DNA of 9,083 bases from Bacteroidota bacterium (GCA_947460045.1 CANHGC010000041.1:1-9083), one strand, 5' to 3'; positions 1 to 6,197 are shown, numbered from the stretch's first letter. Program-made: numbers and translations. Notes: generated from the letters alone by a model not told the origin.

Positions 1-1610
1 GTCACGGCCTCGGTGCTGACGGCAATAAAGTGAGTCGCAACCTAGAAGAATTGGTTCACGGTATGGAGTATGCCAGCTGGAACCGAGTTTTCCAGATCAA
101 AGATGCATTGGCATTGGGCGTTCCCATAAGCAGCGTGCAAAAAATTACCCGCGTAGACCGTTGGTTCTTGGAGCAAATCGCCGATTTGGTAAAAACCGAA
201 ACAGAAATCAGAAGATACAACATCGATAACATTCCTGCGGCATTGCTAAAAATCGCAAAGGAAAAAGGATATAGCGATGAGCAGATTTCTTGGTTGATGG
301 GTGGTAATACAACTGCTGACCAAGTATGTGAAAAACGTTATAGCCTTGGCATTCGCCGCGTATATAAAATGGTTGATACCTGTAGCGCTGAATTCCCAAG
401 TCCTACCAATTACTTCTACTCAACCTTCGATGGTGAAAATGAAAGCGTTGTTAGCGATAAAAAGAAAATCTTTGTGCTGGGTAGTGGTCCAAATCGCATC
501 GGACAGGGTATCGAATTTGATTACAGCTGTGTTCACGGAATCATGGCCGCTCGCGAAGCAGGTTATGAAGCCATTATGATCAATTGTAACCCCGAAACGG
601 TGAGTACCGATTTCGATATGGCGGATAAACTCTACTTTGAGCCCGTTTATTGGGAGCATTTGTGGGAGTTGATTCAACACGAAAAACCCGAAGGCGTTAT
701 CGTTCAGTTGGGCGGACAAACTGCTTTGAAATTGGCCGAAAAACTCCAAGAAAAAGGCATTAAAATCATCGGTACCAGTTACGATAACATGGACATTGCC
801 GAAGATCGCGGTCGCTTCAGTGAAATGCTTGCCCAATTGGATATTCCATACCCCAAGTTTGGTGTAGCGTTGGATGCTGAAGAAGCCATTGTGATTGCAA
901 ATCAAGTGGGTTACCCTGTGTTGGTTCGTCCTAGTTATGTATTGGGCGGACAAGGGATGGTGATTGTCATCAACGACGAAGATTTGGAAAAAGCCGTGGT
1001 TAAATTGCTGGGCGATTTGCCCGGTAACAGAGTATTAATTGATCACTTCCTGGATCGTGCGGAAGAAGCCGAAAGCGATAGTATTTGCGATGGCGAAGAC
1101 GTTCACATTTTGGGAATGATGGAACACATCGAACCTGCTGGTATTCACTCTGGTGACTCAAGCGCTGTACTCCCTCCGTTCTCATTGAGTGAAAACGTGC
1201 AAAACCTAATGATCGAATACACCGAAAAATTGGCTCATGCCTTGAATATTCGAGGTTTGATGAACATTCAGTTTGCCATTAAAGATGAAAAAGTATATGT
1301 GATCGAAGCCAATCCAAGGGCATCTAGAACTGTGCCTTTCATTTGTAAAGCCTACGATTTCCCATATGTAAACATGGCCACAAAAGTGATGTTGGGTGCA
1401 AACAAGATCAAGGACTTTACCATTCCGGCTCGACCTTCGGGCTATGCGATAAAACAACCTGTATTCAGTTTCAACAAATTTCAGGGTGTAAGCAGAGAAT
1501 TGGGTCCCGAAATGAAGAGTACTGGCGAGAGTATTTTATTTATCAAAGACTTAAAAGATCCAGCATTTAGAGAATTGTACAAGCAGAAAAGCATGTACTT
1601 GAGTTATTAA
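1..1610 (+). CDS. carB: Carbamoyl-phosphate synthase large subunit, C-terminal half (5' end outside window)
   Basis: Catalytic subunit that makes carbamoyl phosphate from bicarbonate, ammonia (from CarA) and two ATP, for pyrimidine and arginine synthesis. The reading frame is open from the left edge (first full codon at base 3), so the GTG at 30 is an internal valine, not a start. The 535 visible residues cover the end of the first synthetase half, the oligomerisation domain (about 10-150) and the second ATP-grasp half. Recognisable motifs are GSGPNRIGQGIEFDY (about 160-174), NCNPETVSTDFD, RPSYVLGGQGM (about 309), the MEHIEPAGIHSGDS loop and EANPRASRTVPF (about 435). The protein stops at MYLSY, soon after LGPEMKSTGE. 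In E. coli CarB (1073 aa) this lies where the MGS-like allosteric domain begins, so that domain is absent. I recall such shortened CarB proteins from flavobacteria, so I read this as a natural form rather than a broken gene. A strong hairpin follows the stop. Confidence 0.97.
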   Translation, partial: HGLGADGNKVSRNLEELVHGMEYASWNRVFQIKDALALGVPISSVQKITRVDRWFLEQIADLVKTETEIRRYNIDNIPAALLKIAKEKGYSDEQISWLMGGNTTADQVCEKRYSLGIRRVYKMVDTCSAEFPSPTNYFYSTFDGENESVVSDKKKIFVLGSGPNRIGQGIEFDYSCVHGIMAAREAGYEAIMINCNPETVSTDFDMADKLYFEPVYWEHLWELIQHEKPEGVIVQLGGQTALKLAEKLQEKGIKIIGTSYDNMDIAEDRGRFSEMLAQLDIPYPKFGVALDAEEAIVIANQVGYPVLVRPSYVLGGQGMVIVINDEDLEKAVVKLLGDLPGNRVLIDHFLDRAEEAESDSICDGEDVHILGMMEHIEPAGIHSGDSSAVLPPFSLSENVQNLMIEYTEKLAHALNIRGLMNIQFAIKDEKVYVIEANPRASRTVPFICKAYDFPYVNMATKVMLGANKIKDFTIPARPSGYAIKQPVFSFNKFQGVSRELGPEMKSTGESILFIKDLKDPAFRELYKQKSMYLSY

Positions 1611-1655
1611 CTCATTGGTGGCACAACACGTTCACCCATCTCCATTTATTTTTTA

Positions 1656-1692
1656 AACAAGAGAGGGGCGCCAATGGCGCCCCTCTCTTGTT
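1656..1692. terminator. Bidirectional intrinsic terminator between carB and ricT
   Basis: A perfect inverted repeat has arms of 17 bases (1656-1672 and 1676-1692) around the 3-base loop AAT. The core arm is GAGAGGGGCGCC, so the stem is GC-rich. On the plus strand it is followed by TTGTTATTCT (1691 on). On the minus strand it is followed by TTTAAAAAATAAA. It lies 45 bases after the carB stop and 1 base after the ricT stop. The position between convergent genes fits termination in both directions. Confidence 0.88.
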
Positions 1693-1693
1693 G

Positions 1694-3415
1694 TTATTCT
1701 AATTTTGGCGAATCACTAGTATTTGTATTTGGTGAATCTGTATTCGGTTTGGGTCCGTTTACTGGTCTAGGGCCTCGATTATCTGGTCGCGGTCCACGGT
1801 TTTCTCCTGCTGGTCTTGGACCACCTTCTGGTCTAGGGCCTCGGTTTTCTGGACGCGGTCCGCGGTTTTCTCCTGCTGGTCTTGGACCACCTTCTGGCCT
1901 TGGGCCTCTGTTTTCTGGACGCGGTCCGCGGTTTTCTCCTGCTGGTCTTGGACCACCTTCTGGCCTTGGGCCTCTGTTATCTGGTCGCGGTCCACGATTT
2001 TCTCCAGCTGGTCTCGGACCACCTTCTGGTCTTGGGCCTCTGTTTTCTGGTCGCGGTCCACGATTTTCACCAGCTGGTCTGGGACCGCCTTCTGGCCTTG
2101 GGCCTCTGTTTTCTGGTCGCGGTCCACGATTTTCTCCAGCTGGTCTGGGACCGCCTTCTGGCCTTGGGCCTCGGTTATCTGGTCGCGGTCCACGGTTTTC
2201 ACCTGCTGGTCTTGGACCACGGTTTTCAGGACGTCTGTCGTTTCCACCCTTCCTGCGATCACCATTGCGCTGGTCACCTCTTTCAGGACCTCTTTTCTTC
2301 AATGCAAACTCATCGTCCGATAACAATTCAGAATTGCCAATAAAATCATTATTGCGGTCTTCCATCGTGGTACCCACTTTCTCCAATACCGCACTCGCTG
2401 GCGCCAAATCTTGCAATGATGCAGATTGTTTGCCCCCTTTGTTTTCCTCCATTACCTCATTCACCTTATCAACAGGCAAAGCAACCCATGTTTGGTTATC
2501 GTCATAGGAGAACCACATAAGTTTTTTCAGGATATCGGTTTTTCTCGCATAAGCAACACCAGCTACTGTATCCAATTTCACCACCTTTGCTTTGGGAAAG
2601 GCATCAATGGCTTCAACATACTGATCCAACTCATAATTCAAGCAACATTTCAAACGACCACACTGACCGGCCAATTTTTCCATGTTGATACTCAAATTTT
2701 GAACCCTTGCCGCACCGGTATTCACTTGTTTGTAATCCGTTAACCAAGTACTGCAACACAATTCCCTTCCACAAACGCCAGTACCGCCCAATCGCGAAGC
2801 TTCCTCACGATAGGATATGTGACGCATTTCGATTTTCAATTTAAACTCATCAGCATATCGTTTGATGAGCTCTCTAAAATCTACGCGCGTTTCAGCGGTA
2901 TAGAAAAAGATTGCTTTGCGTCCATCGCCTTGGATTTCGATGTCTGAAATTTTCATTTGAAGATTCAATGAAAATGCGATCGTACGGGCACGCTCCAAGG
3001 TTTGGTCTTCCTTGCTTTTCGCTTCTTTCTGCCGTTCCATGTCACGTTCTGAGGCCACTCTTTGAATGCCCCTCATCTCGTCAGAATCTTCGCGGACGCG
3101 GTATTTTTTCAACTGCAAACGAACAATTTCGCCGGTTGCAGATACTGTTCCAATATCAAAACCAATGCTGCTATCTACACAAACGTAATCACCGGTATAA
3201 AGCTCTAAGTTGTTTGTGTTTCTAAAGAACTCTTTTCGAGATCCTTTGAAACGTACTTCTACAACATTGAAAGGTTTATAGCCCGAAGGCAGGTCCATAT
3301 CTTTGAACCAATCGTACACGTTTAATGCATTGCAACCACTGGTACCACAAGTTCCGTTGCTCTTACACCCACCGGGTGTTCCGCCTTCCTTGGTGCCACA
3401 AGATGTACATGCCAT
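1694..3415 (-). CDS. ricT: PSP1-domain protein, RicT/YaaT family, with long R/P/G/N repeat tail
   Basis: The 573-aa protein has an N-terminal Cys-rich segment (C3, C6, C17, C23, C28), then the PSP1/RicT core (about 48-330). Core hallmarks are GTGVCGRELCCSTWL (C215, C220, C221) and AGQCGRLKCCLNYE (C252, C257, C258). Residues about 396-550 are a low-complexity tail built from units like GGPRPAGENRGPRPENRGPRPE without the final residues varying except E/D. In Bacillus subtilis RicT works with RicA and RicF in a [4Fe-4S] complex that affects RNase Y processing, competence and sporulation; the Bacteroidota role is not established. The Arg/Gly/Pro/Asn-rich tail is probably disordered and could bind RNA or other polyanions (inference). 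The ATG at 3415 is preceded by A/T-rich sequence and, 29 bases further up, a TAACTTTG promoter box. The core is unbroken, so the identification is secure. The gene may also receive read-through from gtrA. Confidence 0.93.
   Translation of the reverse strand: MACTSCGTKEGGTPGGCKSNGTCGTSGCNALNVYDWFKDMDLPSGYKPFNVVEVRFKGSRKEFFRNTNNLELYTGDYVCVDSSIGFDIGTVSATGEIVRLQLKKYRVREDSDEMRGIQRVASERDMERQKEAKSKEDQTLERARTIAFSLNLQMKISDIEIQGDGRKAIFFYTAETRVDFRELIKRYADEFKLKIEMRHISYREEASRLGGTGVCGRELCCSTWLTDYKQVNTGAARVQNLSINMEKLAGQCGRLKCCLNYELDQYVEAIDAFPKAKVVKLDTVAGVAYARKTDILKKLMWFSYDDNQTWVALPVDKVNEVMEENKGGKQSASLQDLAPASAVLEKVGTTMEDRNNDFIGNSELLSDDEFALKKRGPERGDQRNGDRRKGGNDRRPENRGPRPAGENRGPRPDNRGPRPEGGPRPAGENRGPRPENRGPRPEGGPRPAGENRGPRPENRGPRPEGGPRPAGENRGPRPDNRGPRPEGGPRPAGENRGPRPENRGPRPEGGPRPAGENRGPRPENRGPRPEGGPRPAGENRGPRPDNRGPRPVNGPKPNTDSPNTNTSDSPKLE
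1764..2225 (-). repeat. 66-bp tandem repeat, seven units, inside ricT
   Basis: Units start at 1764, 1830, 1896, 1962, 2028, 2094 and 2160 with exact 66-base spacing, each beginning (plus strand) GGTCTAGGGCCT, GGTCTTGGGCCT or GGCCTTGGGCCT. Each encodes 22 residues of the RicT tail on the minus strand. The last unit in plus-strand order (the first translated) degenerates after GGACCAC. Differences between units are synonymous apart from an E/D alternation. Because 66 is a multiple of 3, several frames stay open through the array and give long spurious ORFs on both strands. Confidence 0.97.
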
Positions 3416-3444
3416 GTTATTCTTTATTAAAAAATGATGAATTA

Positions 3445-3452
3445 CAAAGTTA
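3445..3452 (-). promoter_or_regulatory. Probable -7 promoter box of ricT (TAACTTTG)
   Basis: The minus strand reads TAACTTTG, an exact match to the Bacteroidota -7 consensus TAnnTTTG. The box ends 29 bases before the ricT ATG, giving an expected leader of roughly 25 bases. No clear -33 element is visible; the expected position is occupied by a small inverted repeat (3455-3468). Confidence 0.6.
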
Positions 3453-3454
3453 GT

Positions 3455-3468
3455 GCATCCGAGGATGC
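3455..3468. promoter_or_regulatory. Small inverted repeat between gtrA stop and ricT promoter
   Basis: GCATCC (3455-3460) and GGATGC (3463-3468) form a 6-bp stem around GA, 10 bases beyond the gtrA stop on the minus strand and directly upstream of the ricT -7 box. No T-tract follows on the minus strand, so it is a poor intrinsic terminator for gtrA. It could be an operator or chance. Confidence 0.35.
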
Positions 3469-3478
3469 TTTGTTAACC

Positions 3479-3988
3479 TCATGATTTACTTTTACCAAAC
3501 ACCCACAGTTTTTGGCCCAGAAAATTGATCATCATACCCACCATTGTAGCTGTTAATACAGCAAATAATTTGTCGATTTTCACAGCAAACAATTGTTTAG
3601 CACCCAATAAGGTATTGTTAATCATTTCATCACCCCCCAGTTTATTTGGAAATACCACATTCAATTGTAAGATCCAATCGGGCAAAACAGACAATAACAA
3701 TTCATTGGTTAATACATTCAAAGAACCGCTAATGGCGTATAAAATGAGATAGTTACGCAAAACACTCGGCTGTTTTTCATGAATATCACTACCCTTTTTT
3801 GCGCCCCATGTCCACATAGAATTCAACTTGTAGTTAAATCCCGTTGCAACTATAATTCCTATGGCCTTTGCGATGTAACTCGGCAAAAACACATCTGTTC
3901 CATAGTAGACCGACAAATCAACCAAAAAGCTAATGCCGCCAACAATACCAAACTTTGTAAATGCAATAAATGTTTTGGAAGAAATCAC
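3479..3988 (-). CDS. GtrA-family multi-pass membrane protein
   Basis: The 169-aa protein is very hydrophobic, with four likely membrane helices at about 8-30, 35-54, 78-100 and 138-160. The family hallmark, an aromatic/Asn-rich motif after even-numbered helices, is seen twice: FNYKLNSMWTW (about 51-61) and NFLGQKLWVF (about 155-164). GtrA proteins are thought to help move polyprenyl-phosphate-linked sugars across the inner membrane for modification of surface glycans; the substrate here cannot be told. The loop between helices 3 and 4 (about 104-132) looks longer than in typical family members of some 120-140 residues. The ATG at 3988 lies 4 bases after the LD-carboxypeptidase stop, so it is very probably translated from the same mRNA. 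Confidence in the family is good, in the sugar substrate nil. Confidence 0.85.
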   Translation of the reverse strand: MISSKTFIAFTKFGIVGGISFLVDLSVYYGTDVFLPSYIAKAIGIIVATGFNYKLNSMWTWGAKKGSDIHEKQPSVLRNYLILYAISGSLNVLTNELLLSVLPDWILQLNVVFPNKLGGDEMINNTLLGAKQLFAVKIDKLFAVLTATMVGMMINFLGQKLWVFGKSKS

Positions 3989-3992
3989 AGAA

Positions 3993-4904
3993 TTATTGGG
4001 TTAAGGTTGAATTGTCAAAGTTACATACTGCACCCAACTTTACCGCATAATTTTGTTTATCGTGACCCATTGGCACATCGAAAACAATGGGATAATTTGC
4101 CTCATCGAGTATTTCAAGTATCATTTCTTTTACTGTTTTCCCAAAGGGCACTGAATTGTCATTCATATCGATCATACTACCCACCAACAACGCCTTGATA
4201 TTGTTGAATAACCCAGCATTTTTACATGCCATGAGCATGCGATCGATGTGATACAAATATTCATCCAAGTCTTCGATCAATAGAACTTTGTCATCAGTAA
4301 CCGGCTGTAAATCTGTGCCCAACGACGCATACAACAAGCTCAAATTACCCCCTATAAGTTCACCGTTGAAGGCTGCAGGTTTATAAACGTCGGTTTCATT
4401 TAACTCAAAAAGCAACGGATTGCCAATCAACGCATTGGCCAATTGACGGTGATTTTTTTCGGAAGATTCGTGCTGAAGTGACCACTGTGTAGCCACGGGT
4501 CCATGGATACTGACCCAATTGTTTTTTTGTAACCACAAATGAATGGTTGTAACATCACTAAATCCCACAAACCACTTGGGATGTTGCATCTGAAGCCAAT
4601 AATCTAGATCGCCCAATTTCTTTTTCATTGCCGCCAAGGTGCGAACACTGCCATATCCACCTCTGGCCGTAAAAATCGCTTTGGCAGTTGGATGCGATAG
4701 CGCCCATATCAAATCGCTGGCTCTTTGTTCATCGTTACCAGCAAATTGATTGTCTACTGAAAAAAGATTTGATGCCACCTCGAGCATCCAGCCTTGTTCG
4801 ATAACCCAAGCTTCAGATTCCCTCAAATCACCCTCGTTCACATTGCGCGCTGGCGCCACGAGCAAAACGGTATCGCCTTTCTGAAGATATTGAGGTACTT
4901 GCAT
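3993..4904 (-). CDS. LD-carboxypeptidase, peptidase family S66 (LdcA-like)
   Basis: Enzymes of this family cleave the L,D bond that releases D-Ala from tetrapeptides during peptidoglycan recycling; some members instead act on microcin-type peptides (MccF). Counting from the GTG at 4907, the expected triad is Ser117 in VGFSDVT, Glu212 in LIEDLDEY and His282 in PMGHDKQNY. The RGGYGSVR motif (about 82-89), which precedes the nucleophile in S66 enzymes, is present. Length (303-304 aa) fits the family, and there is no signal peptide, in keeping with cytoplasmic recycling. I prefer the ATG at 4904, which shares one base with the lipoprotein stop (TGATG) and suggests translational coupling; the GTG at 4907 is the alternative. 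It sits between an envelope lipoprotein and a GtrA protein, consistent with a cell-wall role. Confidence 0.93.
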   Translation of the reverse strand: MQVPQYLQKGDTVLLVAPARNVNEGDLRESEAWVIEQGWMLEVASNLFSVDNQFAGNDEQRASDLIWALSHPTAKAIFTARGGYGSVRTLAAMKKKLGDLDYWLQMQHPKWFVGFSDVTTIHLWLQKNNWVSIHGPVATQWSLQHESSEKNHRQLANALIGNPLLFELNETDVYKPAAFNGELIGGNLSLLYASLGTDLQPVTDDKVLLIEDLDEYLYHIDRMLMACKNAGLFNNIKALLVGSMIDMNDNSVPFGKTVKEMILEILDEANYPIVFDVPMGHDKQNYAVKLGAVCNFDNSTLTQ

Positions 4905-5578
4905 CACTGTTTTTTCATTACGAGAACCGCTTGTGAAACAGTGGTTGTCATTTCGGCGTTGCGACTGTCTTGATAGTATTCAAAATACGGATACACAGCC
5001 AAACTCTTGTTAGATTCACTGGCTTCTGGATTGCGTGCTTTTACCAATTTGATGAATGCTTCCCAATTTTTCAATGTTGAGCCGGGTTCAGCATTCACTG
5101 TGGCTTTCAAATAACTACCACCCTCAATATTTTCAATAACAAATCCCTCATTTAGGGGTTTGGATTTGGCACCTACCTTCAGTCCTTTTACGGGAATGCC
5201 AACAAAGACGTCAACGCTACCAACACCAGGAAAATCTTTATACAACACAGTTAAACCGCCATCCATTTGATATTTGTGATCAACAATGCAATTTACGATC
5301 AGCTGTGCATGGGTTTTAATAGACTCTCTCAATGCAGAAATGGGCATTTGCTGCCAAATTCCCAACAATTGTGTGGGTTTTCTTTGCGTTTCAACAATCA
5401 CAATCCCACTATCTGTACCTATCAAATCTGCATCTGCCGAATTCATAGTATCTGCAAGATTCGCAGAATCGGTAGAATTGGAGAGTTTAGAAGTTTGTGA
5501 GGAATTTTCACCACAATTGGCAAAAAACAATCCCACCGCCATAAACAACCCAATGGTTCTAATTTTTACAAAAATCAT
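4904..5578 (-). CDS. Lipoprotein with probable GyrI-like effector-binding domain
   Basis: From the ATG at 5578 the 224-aa product begins with a short basic stretch and a hydrophobic helix (MIFVKIRTIGLFMAVGLFF) ending at Cys22. This is a lipoprotein-type signal, although Asn at -1 (FANC) is unusual. A Ser/Thr/Asn/Asp-rich linker (about 23-58) follows. Residues about 60-224 resemble the GyrI-like/AraC effector-binding fold: VDVFVGIPVKG in the middle, EGGSYLKATVNAEPG, a helix with NWEAFIKL, YPYFEYYQDS, and a closing strand with VSQAVLVMKK. That assignment rests on pattern only. Such domains bind small hydrophobic molecules in regulators, but no DNA-binding part is present here, so a periplasmic or surface ligand-binding role is an inference. 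Starts at GTG 5593 and GTG 5581 are possible, but 5578 leaves a compact signal peptide and places a promoter-like TATTTTG just upstream. The stop overlaps the next gene by one base. Confidence 0.7.
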   Translation of the reverse strand: MIFVKIRTIGLFMAVGLFFANCGENSSQTSKLSNSTDSANLADTMNSADADLIGTDSGIVIVETQRKPTQLLGIWQQMPISALRESIKTHAQLIVNCIVDHKYQMDGGLTVLYKDFPGVGSVDVFVGIPVKGLKVGAKSKPLNEGFVIENIEGGSYLKATVNAEPGSTLKNWEAFIKLVKARNPEASESNKSLAVYPYFEYYQDSRNAEMTTTVSQAVLVMKKQ

Positions 5579-5580
5579 CA

Positions 5581-5605
5581 CCGCAAAATACACGCTTTTT
5601 TGCGG
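5581..5605. promoter_or_regulatory. Inverted repeat in the divergent lipoprotein/purS promoter region
   Basis: CCGCAAAA (5581-5588) and TTTTGCGG (5598-5605) are perfect 8-base arms separated by 9 bases. The left arm overlaps the likely promoter and start region of the lipoprotein gene. The right arm ends 9 bases before the purS -7 box. Half-site length and the 25-base footprint fit a dimeric transcription factor operator. As the genes diverge, it cannot be a terminator for either. Confidence 0.5.
5584..5590 (-). promoter_or_regulatory. Weak -7-like box of the lipoprotein operon (TATTTTG)
   Basis: The minus strand reads TATTTTG, one base shorter than TAnnTTTG, ending 5 bases before the ATG at 5578. 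It is inside the left arm of the inverted repeat. The spacing is like that of the other starts in this window, but the match is imperfect. Confidence 0.3.
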
Positions 5606-5614
5606 AATTTAACG

Positions 5615-5622
5615 TAGGTTTG
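5615..5622 (+). promoter_or_regulatory. Probable -7 promoter box of the purS operon (TAGGTTTG)
   Basis: TAGGTTTG matches the Bacteroidota -7 consensus TAnnTTTG exactly. It ends 4 bases before the purS GTG, so transcription should start at or next to the start codon. The surrounding CGTAGGTTTGTAT recurs before the gene at 8794. Confidence 0.6.
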
Positions 5623-5626
5623 TATT

Positions 5627-5878
5627 GTGAAATTCGTTGCAGAGATTGAAATCTTACCCCTTAAAGGATTGTTAGATCCTCAAGGAAAAGCAGTTGCCAA
5701 TGGTTTGCCAAAAATTGGCATCGAAACCGCGTCTAACGTGCGTATTGGAAAATTCATCACCATGGATTTGGAGGCTGTTTCTTCAGAAGAAGCGCACAAC
5801 ATGGCTGAAACCGCTTGTAAAAAATTGTTAGCCAACCTGATCATGGAAGGCTATAACATCCGCATCACAGCGCAATAA
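5627..5878 (+). CDS. purS: Phosphoribosylformylglycinamidine synthase subunit PurS
   Basis: The 83-aa length is right for PurS, the small subunit that bridges PurQ (glutaminase) and PurL in the fourth step of purine synthesis (FGAR to FGAM). Family signatures are the start MKFVAEIEILPLKG, the LLDPQGKAV motif (about 15-23), VRIGKFITMDLEA, and the end with CKKLLANLIMEGYNI. The start is GTG at 5627, which gives the expected N-terminus; no in-frame alternative is plausible. Presence of a separate PurS implies a split PurSQL enzyme rather than a single long PurL, but PurL and PurQ are not in this window. It is first in a four-gene operon, with the next ATG 4 bases after its stop. Confidence 0.93.
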   Translation: MKFVAEIEILPLKGLLDPQGKAVANGLPKIGIETASNVRIGKFITMDLEAVSSEEAHNMAETACKKLLANLIMEGYNIRITAQ

Positions 5879-5882
5879 TCTC

Positions 5883-6191
5883 ATGATTGTTTACAACGTT
5901 ACGTGTAACCTACACCCAAATTTGGCCGATGAATGGCTTTCTTGGATGAAAGAAGAGCACATTCCGGAAGTAATGCAATCTGGCTGTTTTACGGAGTGCA
6001 AAATTCTGAAGCTTCTCACCGAAGCCAACGACAATGATGGAGTGAACTATGCGATTCAGTATACTGCGCCCTCAATTGAAAGTTACAACCAATACAAAGA
6101 ACAATTCGCTCCGTTGTTGCAAGCCAAAACCAAAGAAAAGTATGGTGATTCTGTACTTGCGTACAGAAGCCTTCTAGAAGTCATCATGTAA
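5883..6191 (+). CDS. DUF4286 family protein
   Basis: A 102-aa protein beginning MIVYNVTCNL and carrying the pattern I associate with DUF4286 of Bacteroidota: EWLSWMKEEHIPEVMQSG (about 18-35), a following strand (CKILKLL), a middle strand with YAIQYTA, and an end with AYRSLLEV. The alternation of strands and helices suggests a small ferredoxin-like or dimeric alpha/beta barrel fold. No signal peptide or membrane segment is seen. No function is established for the family that I know of. It is co-transcribed with purS upstream and mnmH downstream (6 bases to the ATG at 6198), which may be convenience rather than a shared pathway. Confidence 0.85.
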   Translation: MIVYNVTCNLHPNLADEWLSWMKEEHIPEVMQSGCFTECKILKLLTEANDNDGVNYAIQYTAPSIESYNQYKEQFAPLLQAKTKEKYGDSVLAYRSLLEVIM

Positions 6192-6197
6192 TTGCCC

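Noticed and set aside
30..32. GTG at 30 as a gene start for carB
   Set aside because: The frame is open upstream to the window edge and the upstream residues (HGLGADGNK) continue the CarB sequence.
420..953. 177-codon minus-strand ORF antisense to carB
   Set aside because: Lies wholly within a conserved coding region and its translation has no recognisable pattern; a shadow of carB codon use.
1500..1610. carB as a truncated pseudogene
   Set aside because: All motifs of the second synthetase half are intact, the ending looks like other Bacteroidota CarB ends as I recall them, and a proper terminator follows.
1764..2225. CRISPR-like array
   Set aside because: Units are directly adjacent without variable spacers, are in frame with a protein-coding gene, and no cas gene is near.
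1759..2343. Further repeat-derived ORFs (172 codons minus strand, 153 codons plus strand)
   Set aside because: Other frames of the same 66-bp array with no family resemblance.
1674..2507. Plus-strand ORF of 277 codons rich in GLGPxFSGRGPRFSPAG, resembling a collagen-like protein
   Set aside because: It is the reverse reading of the ricT repeat, kept open because the period is a multiple of 3. It begins inside the terminator, has no promoter, and the minus strand carries a conserved PSP1 protein.
5579..5593. Lipoprotein start at GTG 5593 or GTG 5581
   Set aside because: Possible, but ATG 5578 gives a compact lipoprotein signal and leaves the promoter-like TATTTTG upstream instead of inside the gene.
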